Positions 9,304-18,042 of a DNA stretch of 39,405 nt are shown here, in pieces. The notes beneath the pieces were generated by a model. It had not been told where the DNA came from, did no database searches, and saw only the letters and a program-made list of their open reading frames with translations. Numbering within the stretch: the first letter of the stretch is position 1; every line of letters starts with the position of its first letter. The DNA lies in contig CAJTNT010000037.1 in the NCBI GenBank assembly GCA_910577785.1, positions 1-39,405 of the forward strand, read 5' to 3'. A program made the position numbers and the translations under genes. This DNA comes from an uncultured Lachnospiraceae bacterium (GTDB lineage Bacteria > Bacillota > Clostridia > Lachnospirales > Lachnospiraceae).

Positions 9304-10383
9304 CTATATGTCCCCGCTTACCCATATCACCGTCCACAGGCCATAGGTTTTTCCCAAATAAAGCCCTGCTGTCTGCCTTCCAGATACGGTATCATAGGAA
9401 TATGTCACATATTTTACTTCTTCCAACGGGCAGTCCTGATAATATTCCCAGACAGGATCCTCACGGGGAACGTCTTCTACGTTATCCATAGACAGATGGT
9501 CTCTTTCCACCACATTGCTGTCCATCTCCTCATCTCCCACCATATCAAATGCATCGTTGATATCGTAGTCTGTTATCCCATAGACCCGTTCCAGCAGGCC
9601 ATAGGAGAAAACACCCGGATATCCTGAATAATAAGAAGCCAGGCAGTTTTCGATGGTCTCATACCCAAGCGCCAGGGAGAGGCTTTTAACAGAGGGAAAT
9701 TCCGGATCCCTACAAAGCACACCTACCAATTCATAATATTTTCCGTCTTTGGGCAGCGCCAAAATGGTATTGGGAAAATCCGGGCTGCCATATTCCCAGG
9801 ATTCCTCTGTAATCTGGTTGCTGGCATCTATATAGAGGAACAGCATACTGTCATAGAGAGGGGCATAAAACCGGGCAACGCCATCCGGATATTGGCTTTC
9901 CACTTTCTGGCGGGCTTCTTCCAGCTGGAATTTGGTATCCTCATCTGCCGTCTGCATTAGGTCGTTTATGTAATCTATATATTCCGTATAGTCGACTTCC
10001 AGCATCTGGCCGCCCTCATCATACTGGTATTTCTTTGACGGTTGAACCGGATCCTCATTAAATACCATAGATTGTTCAAAGACAACCTTCTGTGGCGTGT
10101 CCTCATTCCGTTTCACAATATCAAAGGCATACCAGACTCCCTCTAAAACAGAAGAGGATTCTGTGCTACCGAATGACTCTGCACTATCAGAAAACTCATC
10201 ATCATTAGAAGGCTCATCATCTGAAGACTCGTCATCATCAAAAGACTCGTCATCGAAAGAGTCATCATCTGAAGATTCCGTATCCTCTGATACCTCTATC
10301 CGATACCCTTCAATACCGCAGCCACTCAATAGAGTGGCCGCAGTTAGCAATGCCAAGCATACTTTTATCCAATTCTTTTTCAT
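9304..10383 (-). CDS. Lipoprotein with acidic Ser/Asp linker, function unknown
   Basis: 359 residues. MKKNWIKVCLALLTAATLLSGC-type signal with lipobox LSGC, predicted lipidation at Cys22, so probably membrane-anchored on the outer face. Residues 33-75 are a low-complexity linker of Asp, Glu, Ser and Phe. The C-terminal domain (80-359) contains LEGVWYAFDIVKRNED and YGLWTVIWVSGDI; I do not recognise the family. AAAGGAG sits seven bases before the ATG. The gene begins 34 bp after the LRR gene ending at 10418, so it is probably co-transcribed with it. Confidence 0.8.
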   Translation of the reverse strand: MKKNWIKVCLALLTAATLLSGCGIEGYRIEVSEDTESSDDDSFDDESFDDDESSDDEPSNDDEFSDSAESFGSTESSSVLEGVWYAFDIVKRNEDTPQKVVFEQSMVFNEDPVQPSKKYQYDEGGQMLEVDYTEYIDYINDLMQTADEDTKFQLEEARQKVESQYPDGVARFYAPLYDSMLFLYIDASNQITEESWEYGSPDFPNTILALPKDGKYYELVGVLCRDPEFPSVKSLSLALGYETIENCLASYYSGYPGVFSYGLLERVYGITDYDINDAFDMVGDEEMDSNVVERDHLSMDNVEDVPREDPVWEYYQDCPLEEVKYVTYSYDTVSGRQTAGLYLGKTYGLWTVIWVSGDI

Positions 10384-10417
10384 AATTACTCTCCTTTGGC
10401 ATGTACAGAAATACGTT

Positions 10418-13400
10418 CTATTTCTTCGTTTTGACTGCCTTTGCCTTTGACCATGCGGAATACAGGGTTACATTTTTCCTTTTGATTTTCACTGTCTTAT
10501 AAGTGCGGATCCTAACGTAGTATTTCTTCTTGGCCTTCAGCTTGGAAACAGACTTGGATGTAGTTCCATTTTTCTTAATGGATACTATCTTGGCGTCCTT
10601 TCCTTTAAATTTGCTGTTGGTGGAATACTGGAGCTGATATCCATTTGTCTGCGATGCCTGCTTCTTCCACTTTGCAGAAAAGCCTTTGGACTTTGCAGAA
10701 ACTTTGGACAGGCTGGTTCCCTTTGGCAGAATACGGAAGGTCTTTTTCACGCTGCCTGTATAATTTCCCTTGAACTTGACCGTTACTGTGGCCTCGCCGA
10801 CATTTTTGTTGCTGCTGTAAGATACAGAATAGTTAGCGGAAGCAACTGCCCTCCCTGCGCTGTCCTTCACCTTAACAGATACCTTCTGCGCCTTGCCAGT
10901 ATAGGTAACGGAAGACTTTGACAGGGCAACGGTCTTGGGATATGCAATTGGAACAGCCTCTGAAACATCCCCGCAAAACTTGCATTTCTTTTGTATGCTG
11001 CCATTCTTTGAGGTCGTTGCCTTCACGGTTACCCTTTGATAATCATGGCCAACAACAGGCAGCAATTCCGTATAGCTGTCGCCGCATATGCCGCAAGTAT
11101 ACTCTTTCACACCTTTTTGGCTGCAGGTAGATAGCCTGGTTACCTGTTCTGTGTATGTATGGCCGCCTAATGGCAGTTCTTCTGTATAGCTGTCTTTGCA
11201 TATACTGCAAGTGAAAGTCCTGATTCCTTTCTGCGTACAGGTAGACGGCCTTGTGATCTGATCTGTATATTTGTGTTCTGCTGTCAATGGCAACTCTTCT
11301 GTATAGCTGTCTCCACACTCGCTGCAAGTGAAGGTCTTAATTCCTTTCTGCGCACAAGTCGATGGCCTCGTTACCTGGCTGGTATATTCATGCTCTGTCA
11401 ACGGGAGATCTTCCGTATAACTGTCACCGCAAACATTACAGGTGAAGGTTTTAACTCCCTTCTTCGCACACGTCGATGGCCTGGTCACCTGACTGGTGTA
11501 TTCATGCTCTGTCAATGGCAGGTCTTCCGTATAGCTATCTCCACATTCACTACAAGTGAAAGTCTTAACTCCCTTTTGTGTACAGGTCGATGGCCTCGTT
11601 ACCTGGCTGGTATATTCATGGGCGGCTAATGGCAATTCTTCTGTATAACTATCTCCACACTTACTGCAGGTAAATGTCTTCATTCCTTTCTGCGTACAGG
11701 TTGATGGCGTTGTCACGACTCCCTTATACTCATGTTCGCATATTTCCTCGGTAATGACTTCAAAGGGTATCTCATATTTCTCCGCGTAAGCCTGTGCTGT
11801 AGATCCCTCGTATCCATGTATTTTTACACCTGAAGAAAATACCTCATCATAATAGCTTTCTTCTTCGTCTGATCCGTTCCCAATGACACACTGCGGATTT
11901 AGAATCGTAACATCTGTAAGATTCGTATTTTTAAAAGCATATCGTTCAATCTTCGACACGCTCTTTGGCAGCAAAACTTCTTTCAGATTCCAATTCTCAC
12001 TAAAAGCCTTTAGCAAAATTCTTGTCACTCCCGATGGGACGCTATATTTCTCCCCTTCCATCCCACCTGGATATGTAATCAACTCTGTTTTTGCCTTGTT
12101 AAATAATACCCCATTTTGTGAACAGAACGAGGGATTTGCCGCATCTACATTTATTGATGTAAGATAATAGTTTTCTGAAAATGCCCCTTCTCCAATATAA
12201 GTAACCCCAGAAGGTATCTCTATCTCTTCATAGAGGGAGTATCGAAATGCATAATCCCCGATGCTCTTTAAATCCTTTGGAAGCTTTATATTTCCTAGAT
12301 AACAATTATAAAACGCATATGCTCCAATCTCTCGTATGGTATCCGGAATAACGATTGATATATTCTCCATATCCACATCTATATATGCAAATGCATAATC
12401 GCCTAATTTCTGTACGCTTGATGGAATCTCATATTCTTCCATATGCTTGCCTTCTGGAAAATACAGCAGTTCGGTTTTTGCCTTGTTAAATAAAATCCCA
12501 TCCATGGAACAAAATTCCGCATTCCCTTCTGCCACATCAATTTTCTCTAATGCGCTACAGCCCCAAAAGGCATTGCTGCCAATAAAAATTACATTTTCAG
12601 GAATGGAAATAGAAGCCAATCCCTTTACCTCGCCCTCTTCTGTCACATAGTAACAATTTCCAAATGCCTGGTTCTCAATCCTGGTCAGGCTATTGGGAAG
12701 GATGATATCCTCTAAACGATCGCAACTGTAAAAGGCAGAATCCCCAATTATTGTCAATCCTTCTGGTAACACTAATTTCTCAAGACTTGTACAGCAAGAA
12801 AAAGCAGCATTCCCAATGCGTTCTACTTTTGGTATATCAACATTTTTCAGTTTTTTACAATTATAAAATGCCTCTTCCCCTATTTCTTCCAAAGAATCTG
12901 AAAGCTTTACAGATTCCAGACCTTCACAGCCATAAAATACAGTTCCGCCTATTTTTTTCAGGGAATCTGAAAACCTTGCAGATCCCAATCCCTCACAAAA
13001 AGAAAATGCACCTTCCCCGATACTCGTTAACCGCTCCAGTATCTCTATCTCTTTAAGATTTTTACAAGTAGAAAATGCCTGTTTCCCAATCACTTCCACA
13101 CCTGCCGTAAACACAACATTACTTAAATTATCACACAGCCCAAATGCCCTATCTCCGATTACTTTCATTCTGCTTGGAATTACAATTTCTTGTAAATTAC
13201 CGCACTCATAAAATGCCTCTTCCCCTATTTCTTCCAAAGAATCCGAAAACTTTATAGATTCCAGACCTTCACAATCATAAAATGCAGATTTGCCAATGCT
13301 TATTACCTGATTTGGAATTTCAATGCTCCGCAAATTTCTACATTTATAAAATACACCTTCTCCTATTTCCTTCAAAGTATCTGGAAACTTTACAGATTCC

Positions 13401-13993
13401 AATCCTTCACAATAAGAAAATGCATCACTATCAATACTTACTATCTGATTTGGAATCTCAATCTCTTTTAATCCAGAACGCCAAAATGCCCTCCCTCCTA
13501 TTCTCTGTAGGCTTTCTGGGAGAATAATGTTTGTAAGGCTTGTACACTCACCAAAAACAACATCTTCCAATGATACCAGACCTTCTGAGAGCGTAACCTG
13601 GCTAAGGCTTGTACATCCCAAAAAAGCTCCTGACTGTATAACCTTCACAGTATTCGGAATCACGGCACTGGTTATCGTTGTGTTTCCACGAAAAACATCC
13701 CATCCAATCTGCGTCACATCTCGCCCATCCAGAGTGGATGGGATTTCTATCTGCGTGGCAGTTCCATTATAATATTCAATCGAAGCCGTACCATCCTCCT
13801 GCACTGTCCAGTACCAATCCCTTGTATTATCTGCTAACTGCACTGGAGCACCCTCCAGATTATCCATAGTGTTTTCCGTAGCTTCCTCTGAAAGATAATC
13901 AGCTGCTTTTAGTCTCATATTTTCCATAGGAAAAGCTATCATTCCTATTGCTATACTGGCAGATAGCAATAATACTAATATTTTCTTTTTCAT
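10418..13993 (-). CDS. Secreted BspA-like LRR_5 protein with seven CxxC repeats and Fn3-like C-terminus
   Basis: 1191 residues. Signal peptide MKKKILVLLLSASIAIGMIA. An LRR_5 array (about 75-735) is built from IPxxVxxIGxxAFxxCxxL units and interrupted by AEFCSMDGILFNKAKTELL-type inserts. Residues 752-1010 hold about seven 38-residue units (HEYTSQVTRPSTCTQKGxKT, FTCSxCGDSYTEELPL), each with CxxC and an additional Cys, suggesting metal or disulfide stabilisation. An MBG-like domain (1015-1085) and an Fn3-like module (1085-1191) follow, nearly the same as in the neighbouring LRR protein. No SLH or LPXTG anchor is seen. It lies 27 bp downstream of the LRR gene ending at 14021, in the same operon. 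Probable extracellular adhesin. Confidence 0.88.
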   Translation of the reverse strand: MKKKILVLLLSASIAIGMIAFPMENMRLKAADYLSEEATENTMDNLEGAPVQLADNTRDWYWTVQEDGTASIEYYNGTATQIEIPSTLDGRDVTQIGWDVFRGNTTITSAVIPNTVKVIQSGAFLGCTSLSQVTLSEGLVSLEDVVFGECTSLTNIILPESLQRIGGRAFWRSGLKEIEIPNQIVSIDSDAFSYCEGLESVKFPDTLKEIGEGVFYKCRNLRSIEIPNQVISIGKSAFYDCEGLESIKFSDSLEEIGEEAFYECGNLQEIVIPSRMKVIGDRAFGLCDNLSNVVFTAGVEVIGKQAFSTCKNLKEIEILERLTSIGEGAFSFCEGLGSARFSDSLKKIGGTVFYGCEGLESVKLSDSLEEIGEEAFYNCKKLKNVDIPKVERIGNAAFSCCTSLEKLVLPEGLTIIGDSAFYSCDRLEDIILPNSLTRIENQAFGNCYYVTEEGEVKGLASISIPENVIFIGSNAFWGCSALEKIDVAEGNAEFCSMDGILFNKAKTELLYFPEGKHMEEYEIPSSVQKLGDYAFAYIDVDMENISIVIPDTIREIGAYAFYNCYLGNIKLPKDLKSIGDYAFRYSLYEEIEIPSGVTYIGEGAFSENYYLTSINVDAANPSFCSQNGVLFNKAKTELITYPGGMEGEKYSVPSGVTRILLKAFSENWNLKEVLLPKSVSKIERYAFKNTNLTDVTILNPQCVIGNGSDEEESYYDEVFSSGVKIHGYEGSTAQAYAEKYEIPFEVITEEICEHEYKGVVTTPSTCTQKGMKTFTCSKCGDSYTEELPLAAHEYTSQVTRPSTCTQKGVKTFTCSECGDSYTEDLPLTEHEYTSQVTRPSTCAKKGVKTFTCNVCGDSYTEDLPLTEHEYTSQVTRPSTCAQKGIKTFTCSECGDSYTEELPLTAEHKYTDQITRPSTCTQKGIRTFTCSICKDSYTEELPLGGHTYTEQVTRLSTCSQKGVKEYTCGICGDSYTELLPVVGHDYQRVTVKATTSKNGSIQKKCKFCGDVSEAVPIAYPKTVALSKSSVTYTGKAQKVSVKVKDSAGRAVASANYSVSYSSNKNVGEATVTVKFKGNYTGSVKKTFRILPKGTSLSKVSAKSKGFSAKWKKQASQTNGYQLQYSTNSKFKGKDAKIVSIKKNGTTSKSVSKLKAKKKYYVRIRTYKTVKIKRKNVTLYSAWSKAKAVKTKK
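11040..11735 (-). repeat. Tandem coding repeats of about 114 bp (38 residues)
   Basis: Six to seven units are visible from the recurring GTATAGCTGTC-like core (near 11070, 11188, 11300, 11416, 11530, 11644). Each encodes one Cys-rich module of the LRR protein. One unit is 3 bp longer (PLTAEHKYT instead of PLTEHEYT), keeping frame. Adjacent units are very similar, consistent with expansion by unequal recombination. Confidence 0.85.
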
Positions 13994-14020
13994 TACTTTT
14001 TCTCCTTCCTAAATTATACC

Positions 14021-16450
14021 CTACTTCTTCGTCTTAATTGCCTTTGCCTTCGACCATGCGGAACACAGAGTTACATTTTTCCCTTTGATCTTCACTGCCT
14101 TATAGGTACGGATCCTGACGTAATATTTCTTCTTGGCCTTCAGCTTAGAAAGGGACTTTGATGTAATTTTATTTTTCTTAATGGATACCGTCTTTGTATC
14201 CTTGCTTTTAAATTTGCTATTCGAGGAATATTGGATCTGATACCCGTCTGTCTGCGCCGCCTGCTTCTTCCATTTTGCCAAAAGGCCTTTGGACTTTGCC
14301 GAAATTTTAGACAGGCTGGTTCCCTTTGGCAGGATACGGAAGGTCCTTTTTACACTGCCTGTATAATTCCCTTTGAACTTAATCGTCACCGTGGCCTCGC
14401 CAACATTTCTATTGCCGCGGTAAGATACGGAATAGTTGGCGGAAGCAACTGCCTTCCCTGCGCGGTCCTTCACTTTTACAGAGACTTTCTGTGCCCTTCC
14501 ATGATAGGTGACAGATGACTTTGACAAGGCAATGGTCTTGGGATGTGCAATCGAAACAGCCTCTGTTACATCCCCGCAAAACTTGCATTTCTTCTGTATA
14601 TTGCCATCCTTCGATGTGGTTGCCTTTACCGTTACCTTCTGATAGTCATGGGTAAGCATTGGTATCTCTTCGGTATAACTATCGCCGCATTTCTTGCAGG
14701 CAAACGCTTTCACGCCCTTCTTGCCGCAAGTGGCCGCCACTTTAACCCTTTCTGTATAGTCATGCTGGCACACTTCATCAGAGAGAATCACAAAGGTATT
14801 TCCATTCTTCTCGGCATACTCCTGTGCCGTAGAATTTTCAAATCCATGTATTGTCGCACGGGATGAAATAGCGCCTTTCCCATACCCATCTTCATCCATC
14901 GCCCATTCGATGGCGCATTCGGGATTTATCACAGTAATATCCTGTATATGCATCCCAGAAAGCGCATCTATCTTTACCCTTTCCACGGACTTTGGCAGCA
15001 AGATTTTCTGTGGATAAGGATTCCCGTAATGCGTTGTAAATGCATAGGGCCCGATATCCGTAATCCCAGCAGGAATGATATATTCTTCCGCTTTCCTTCC
15101 GCCAGGATATGCAATTAATGCTGTTTTCTTTTTATCCAGCAACAAACCTTCTTCTGAAGCAAACGATGCATTTGACGCATCCACTTCAAAGGATTCGAGG
15201 TCAGGGGCATATACAAACGCCCCAATTCCAATATCTTGCGTATTTGCAGGTATTTGCACTTTTTTAAAGCCGTTATATGCAAATGCAAATTCTCCAACCG
15301 ACTTTAAACGTTCCGAAAAATTCATACTGTCAAAGAATGCATAATAAAATGCATATGCCCCAATTTCCTCTATCGAATCCGGAAGCGTAACCTTTGACAG
15401 TGCGTTATTATTCTGGTAAGCAAAGGCATATGGCCCAATTTTACGCACCCCAAACGGCACAGCATAGTTTTCCTGTTTCTTTCCTTCGGGATATGCCAGC
15501 AATTCTGTTTTTTCCTTGTTGAACAGGATGCCATCCTCTGACAAAAATGCCCTGTTTTCCGGCGCCACTTCAATTTTCTCCAGATTGTCACAGGAGGAAA
15601 ATGCCTGAATCGCAATCTCAGAAACATTCTTCGGAATCTGAATGCCCTTTATGCCGCTCTTCTCAAAGGCTCCTTTGCCAATGCTTGCAAGGCTTTCAGG
15701 GAGCATAACATCATTTAATGCTGTACAATTGGAAAATGTCCATGTCCCAATCCTTTCTACCTGGGCAGGAATGGCAATATCCTTCAATCCAGAACAGTTG
15801 CTAAACGCTCCATCCCCAATACTTTTCAGGCTCTTTGGAAGGACAATGCTTTGTAAGCCTGCACAACTGGAAAATGCATTATCACCAATGCTTTCCAAAC
15901 CTTCTGGAAGAAAAATGCTCTGCAAGCTTCCGCACCAAGAAAATGCATCCCCACCAATTTTCTTTACAGTGCCTGGAATTGTAATACGCAACATTTCTTC
16001 CTTATACTGAAACGCCCCATCGCTAATTTCTGTTACTTTCTTTCCCCCTAACATAGAAGGGACATCCACTTCCAGGTCGGAAGCATAATACCCAGAAATA
16101 GAAACTGACCCATCATCGTTTTCATTCCAATCCCAATCTTCCTCCAAAACCTCTGACTTTTCTGCAAGAAGCGCTACATTCTTCTCTTCTTCCTGAACCT
16201 CTGATTTTTCTGCCAAGAGCGATATATCTTTCTTAGGATCCTCCGCTGCAATCTCTGTCTCTTCTTGTGCTGTTTTTGCATTATCATAGAGTTCCTGCCC
16301 TGCACTTGCATTTACAGAAATGTCCCGTTCTGCTTCTGCTACGCCATAAACTTTTTGCGCCGCGTTTACAGAAATTCCATTCGCAGAATACGGCATTATG
16401 CCTGCCATTACGCAGATAGATAAAAAGGTAACTAACACTCTATTTTTCAT
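14021..16450 (-). CDS. Secreted BspA-like LRR_5 surface protein
   Basis: 809 residues from the ATG at 16450. I prefer this start to the longer frame (from 16549) because AGGAGGAAATAAT directly precedes it and a signal peptide (MKNRVLVTFLSICVMAGIMP) begins there. Residues 40-105 hold imperfect LAEKSEVQEEEKN / LAEKSEVLEEDWD repeats. LRR_5 repeats span about 107-557, with the FLSEDGILFNKEKTELL type of insert. One Cys-rich CxxC region (560-630), an MBG-like domain (637-707) and an Fn3-like C-terminal module (707-809) follow. The terminal 200 residues are strikingly similar to those of the next LRR protein, also at DNA level. No covalent anchor motif. Likely first large gene of the surface-protein operon. 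Confidence 0.88.
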   Translation of the reverse strand: MKNRVLVTFLSICVMAGIMPYSANGISVNAAQKVYGVAEAERDISVNASAGQELYDNAKTAQEETEIAAEDPKKDISLLAEKSEVQEEEKNVALLAEKSEVLEEDWDWNENDDGSVSISGYYASDLEVDVPSMLGGKKVTEISDGAFQYKEEMLRITIPGTVKKIGGDAFSWCGSLQSIFLPEGLESIGDNAFSSCAGLQSIVLPKSLKSIGDGAFSNCSGLKDIAIPAQVERIGTWTFSNCTALNDVMLPESLASIGKGAFEKSGIKGIQIPKNVSEIAIQAFSSCDNLEKIEVAPENRAFLSEDGILFNKEKTELLAYPEGKKQENYAVPFGVRKIGPYAFAYQNNNALSKVTLPDSIEEIGAYAFYYAFFDSMNFSERLKSVGEFAFAYNGFKKVQIPANTQDIGIGAFVYAPDLESFEVDASNASFASEEGLLLDKKKTALIAYPGGRKAEEYIIPAGITDIGPYAFTTHYGNPYPQKILLPKSVERVKIDALSGMHIQDITVINPECAIEWAMDEDGYGKGAISSRATIHGFENSTAQEYAEKNGNTFVILSDEVCQHDYTERVKVAATCGKKGVKAFACKKCGDSYTEEIPMLTHDYQKVTVKATTSKDGNIQKKCKFCGDVTEAVSIAHPKTIALSKSSVTYHGRAQKVSVKVKDRAGKAVASANYSVSYRGNRNVGEATVTIKFKGNYTGSVKRTFRILPKGTSLSKISAKSKGLLAKWKKQAAQTDGYQIQYSSNSKFKSKDTKTVSIKKNKITSKSLSKLKAKKKYYVRIRTYKAVKIKGKNVTLCSAWSKAKAIKTKK

Positions 16451-16453
16451 ATT

Positions 16454-16475
16454 ATTTCCTCCTGATTTCCTCCTG
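16454..16475. repeat. 11-bp tandem duplication of a ribosome binding site
   Basis: ATTTCCTCCTG occurs twice in a row (16454-16464 and 16465-16475), giving two AGGAGGAAAT boxes on the minus strand before the ATG at 16450. The proximal box is correctly spaced. Confidence 0.85.
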
Positions 16476-16476
16476 A

Positions 16477-16665
16477 TTAATTCCATTCTCTTGTTCTTTT
16501 CTGTGAATAGATTTCTGAAAAATCCAAAATATCTTCCATTTTGCCCCATACAGCCTGAACAAGCCTTCTATTCACAAAACATACTTCTGCCCTTCTGTCA
16601 TCTGCTCCGCTTCCTGCAGGCTTCCAAAGCCTGCACACCGCCCCTGACCTCACATTCCCCTTCAC
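16477..16665 (-). CDS. Possible small protein (62 residues), unknown
   Basis: The GTG start overlaps the TGA of the preceding small gene as GTGA, and the ORF ends 26 bp before the LRR gene start, so it fits the operon geometry. The product contains RRAEVCFVNRRLVQAVWGKM and ends KRTREWN; no family recognised. There is no independent ribosome binding site; translation would rely on coupling. It could be untranslated leader of the LRR gene. Confidence 0.35.
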   Translation of the reverse strand: MKGNVRSGAVCRLWKPAGSGADDRRAEVCFVNRRLVQAVWGKMEDILDFSEIYSQKRTREWN

Positions 16666-16865
16666 GCCACTGGCTGCCCTTCTGTAGAACCCTTTCCTTC
16701 CTCTGTCACTTTTAATGTAAGCTTTTGCGAATTGATTACTACCGACTGGGCAAACTCCAACGACTTTAATATGATAATAGCCGCCTCCTGCCCTATCTCA
16801 TCCAGTCCCAAAAAAAGAGCCTTAAATTCTGCAAGCCTATCTACGCTAACATTTGCTTGTGTCAT
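16662..16865 (-). CDS. Small acidic helical protein (67 residues), unknown
   Basis: MTQANVSVDRLAEFKALFLG and EIGQEAAIIILKSLEFAQSV suggest amphipathic helices. GGGAGGA lies eight bases upstream of the ATG, and a TTGACA-17-TATTAT promoter is positioned for a leader of about 35 nt. It is divergent from the XRE gene at 17017, an arrangement seen with small regulator-controlled genes of phages and integrative elements. Function not recognised. Confidence 0.6.
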   Translation of the reverse strand: MTQANVSVDRLAEFKALFLGLDEIGQEAAIIILKSLEFAQSVVINSQKLTLKVTEEGKGSTEGQPVA

Positions 16866-16905
16866 AAACTACATCCTCCCTTTTCTAAATAGTGTTATAT
16901 ACTCA

Positions 16906-16934
16906 ATAATATAGAATATATTTGGTGTTGTCAA
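16906..16934 (-). promoter_or_regulatory. SigmaA-type promoter for the minus-strand surface-protein operon
   Basis: On the minus strand: TTGACA (16934-16929), 17-bp spacer, TATTAT (16911-16906). It faces the small gene starting at 16865 and, through it, the LRR genes. Its -35 box lies inside the palindrome at 16925-16937. Confidence 0.7.
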
Positions 16935-16937
16935 CAC
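16925..16937. promoter_or_regulatory. Palindromic candidate operator GTGTTGTCAACAC
   Basis: Two 6-bp arms (GTGTTG/CAACAC) around one central base. It overlaps the -35 box of the minus-strand promoter and lies about 20 bp upstream of the plus-strand promoter. The position suits binding of the adjacent XRE protein, which would repress the surface operon and could influence its own gene. Binding is inferred. Confidence 0.5.
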
Positions 16938-16956
16938 TTTATTACCATTTCATGTA

Positions 16957-16985
16957 TTGACAGCCATTTGCCAGTATTGTATGAT
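16957..16985 (+). promoter_or_regulatory. SigmaA-type promoter for the XRE regulator gene
   Basis: TTGACA (16957-16962), 17-bp spacer, TATGAT (16980-16985), followed by AAGGAGG at 17003-17009 and the TTG start at 17017. Near-consensus. Confidence 0.8.
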
Positions 16986-17016
16986 ATATTTATAATAAAC
17001 CGAAGGAGGTACAATA

Positions 17017-17346
17017 TTGATCAGCAGAATTAAAGCCATCCGTGAATCACTCAGTCTCTCCCAGCGGGAATTTGGCGAAAGATTAGGCGTTAGCCGGGAT
17101 GTAATAAGTAATATCGAATATGGCCGCGTTCCGCCAAAAGAACTTCTTCTTCGGCATATGTGCCAGCAATACAATATCAATGAACATTGGTTACAGACCG
17201 GAGAAGGCAAAATGTTCAACGAAACTTCGGTAGAAAACAGCAAATTTAATACCGCTTTGGACATATTCAACTCCCTTCGTCCAGAATTTCAGGACTATGC
17301 CCTGGAACAGATCCGGAATCTGGCAAAATTACAAAACAAAACTTAA
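17017..17346 (+). CDS. XRE/HTH_3 family transcriptional regulator
   Basis: 109 residues with a TTG start placed by AAGGAGG eight bases upstream. Residues 3-60 form a lambda-repressor-like helix-turn-helix: IKAIRESLSLSQREFGERLG, then VSRDVISNIEYGRVPP. The C-terminal part (65-109) is short and helical and may serve in dimerisation; there is no peptidase or sensor domain. Divergent from the small gene at 16865, with two consensus promoters and a palindrome between them. Most likely a repressor controlling the divergent promoters. Confidence 0.88.
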   Translation: MISRIKAIRESLSLSQREFGERLGVSRDVISNIEYGRVPPKELLLRHMCQQYNINEHWLQTGEGKMFNETSVENSKFNTALDIFNSLRPEFQDYALEQIRNLAKLQNKT

Positions 17347-17384
17347 TAAAATCACATCTGCCTTCTATAATATCCTACTCTATC

Positions 17385-17415
17385 CAAAGGCCGACCTTTG
17401 TGATTTTTCACTTTT
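17385..17415 (+). terminator. Probable intrinsic terminator of the XRE gene
   Basis: CAAAGG-CCGA-CCTTTG stem-loop (17385-17400) followed by a T-rich stretch (TGATTTTTCACTTTTATTTTT). It lies about 40 bp after the stop at 17346. The stem is short. Confidence 0.5.
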
Positions 17416-17821
17416 ATTTTTAATTTCTGACGGTAACGCCTTCAAATGAGTCGACACATAAGGATTTCCCATTTCATCACAACAAGAAGTCCTCTCGTAC
17501 ATCAAACTTATATCTAAAGACTTATTTTATCTATTTGAGGATGTTTATTATTATGACAGCAAGGAAAGGGATGTCAGGATATGTATTGGGGATAAAGGTT
17601 TAAAATAGATGAAACGATAAAGCCGGGTCTGGATGTTTAGTTATATCCAGATTCGGCTTTATCCAGGAGTAAGGAAGTGGGATAGAGAAAATTTTTCATG
17701 AAAATCTTTTAGAAGGAATCAGGTTGTGTTACAATAGAAGCAGGCGATTGGATGGTGAAAAAGAGAAAATTTTTTGTTATGGAAGGAATGGAATCTAATC
17801 CAATAGAAGAAAGGCGTAAAA
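17401..17821. other. Region without a recognised gene; stem-loop at 17617-17662
   Basis: No convincing gene. A frame ending at 17610 reads DLFYLFEDVYYYDSKERDVR then ICIGDKGLK, which looks like the tail of a lost gene that I cannot identify. An 18-bp stem (17617-17634 with 17645-17662, two G-U pairs, 10-nt loop) follows it closely, consistent with the terminator of that lost gene, though no T-run follows. A weak TTTTAG-17-TACAAT promoter-like pair lies just upstream of the next ORF. Confidence 0.45.
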
Positions 17822-18040
17822 ATGCTGTCTATTTTCTATGGAGATATGCCGGATGCAATTTATAATCCAGTCTTGTATTTCAAAAATACTTATACAGACG
17901 AATGGATTATGGATGATTTGTCCAAGAAGATGATTCGGGAATATTATGAATCTGGAAAATATGCATCGCTGAAACAGACATATAATGAATTATTTCATAG
18001 ATATGGAAGGGAAGATGAAGGAAAAGAGAGGTGGCGTTAA
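17822..18040 (+). pseudogene. DUF4869-like N-terminus fused to an unrelated tail
   Basis: 72 residues. MLSIFYGDMPDAIYNPVLYF and the following YTDEWIMDDLSKKMI match my recollection of the N-terminus of DUF4869 proteins, which are roughly twice as long. From about residue 39 the sequence (REYYESGKYASLKQTYNELF, HRYGREDEGKERWR) no longer resembles that family and may be the end of another small protein. GAAAGGCG precedes the ATG. It may be translated; if so, its stop lies just before the antitoxin-like gene. Deletion fusion is inferred. Confidence 0.5.
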
Positions 18041-18042
18041 AT

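Noticed and set aside
11040..11735. Regularly spaced repeats that could suggest a CRISPR array
   Set aside because: The roughly 114-bp units are in frame within the LRR gene and encode conserved Cys-rich modules; there are no short identical repeats with unique spacers and no cas genes.
446..16450. LPXTG sortase anchors on the surface proteins
   Set aside because: The C-termini end in Fn3-like modules followed by basic residues; no LPXTG-hydrophobic-basic signal was found. Only the 1919-residue protein has an SLH-like segment, and one protein is a lipoprotein.
16451..16549. Longer N-terminus of the LRR protein starting at 16549
   Set aside because: The extra 33 residues are basic and lack signal-peptide character; a strong ribosome binding site and a proper signal peptide start at 16450.
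17490..17500. TCCTCTCGTAC, the reverse complement of the universal sarcin-ricin loop of 23S rRNA
   Set aside because: Only 11 bases match; the flanking sequence is not rRNA-like, so it is a chance match.
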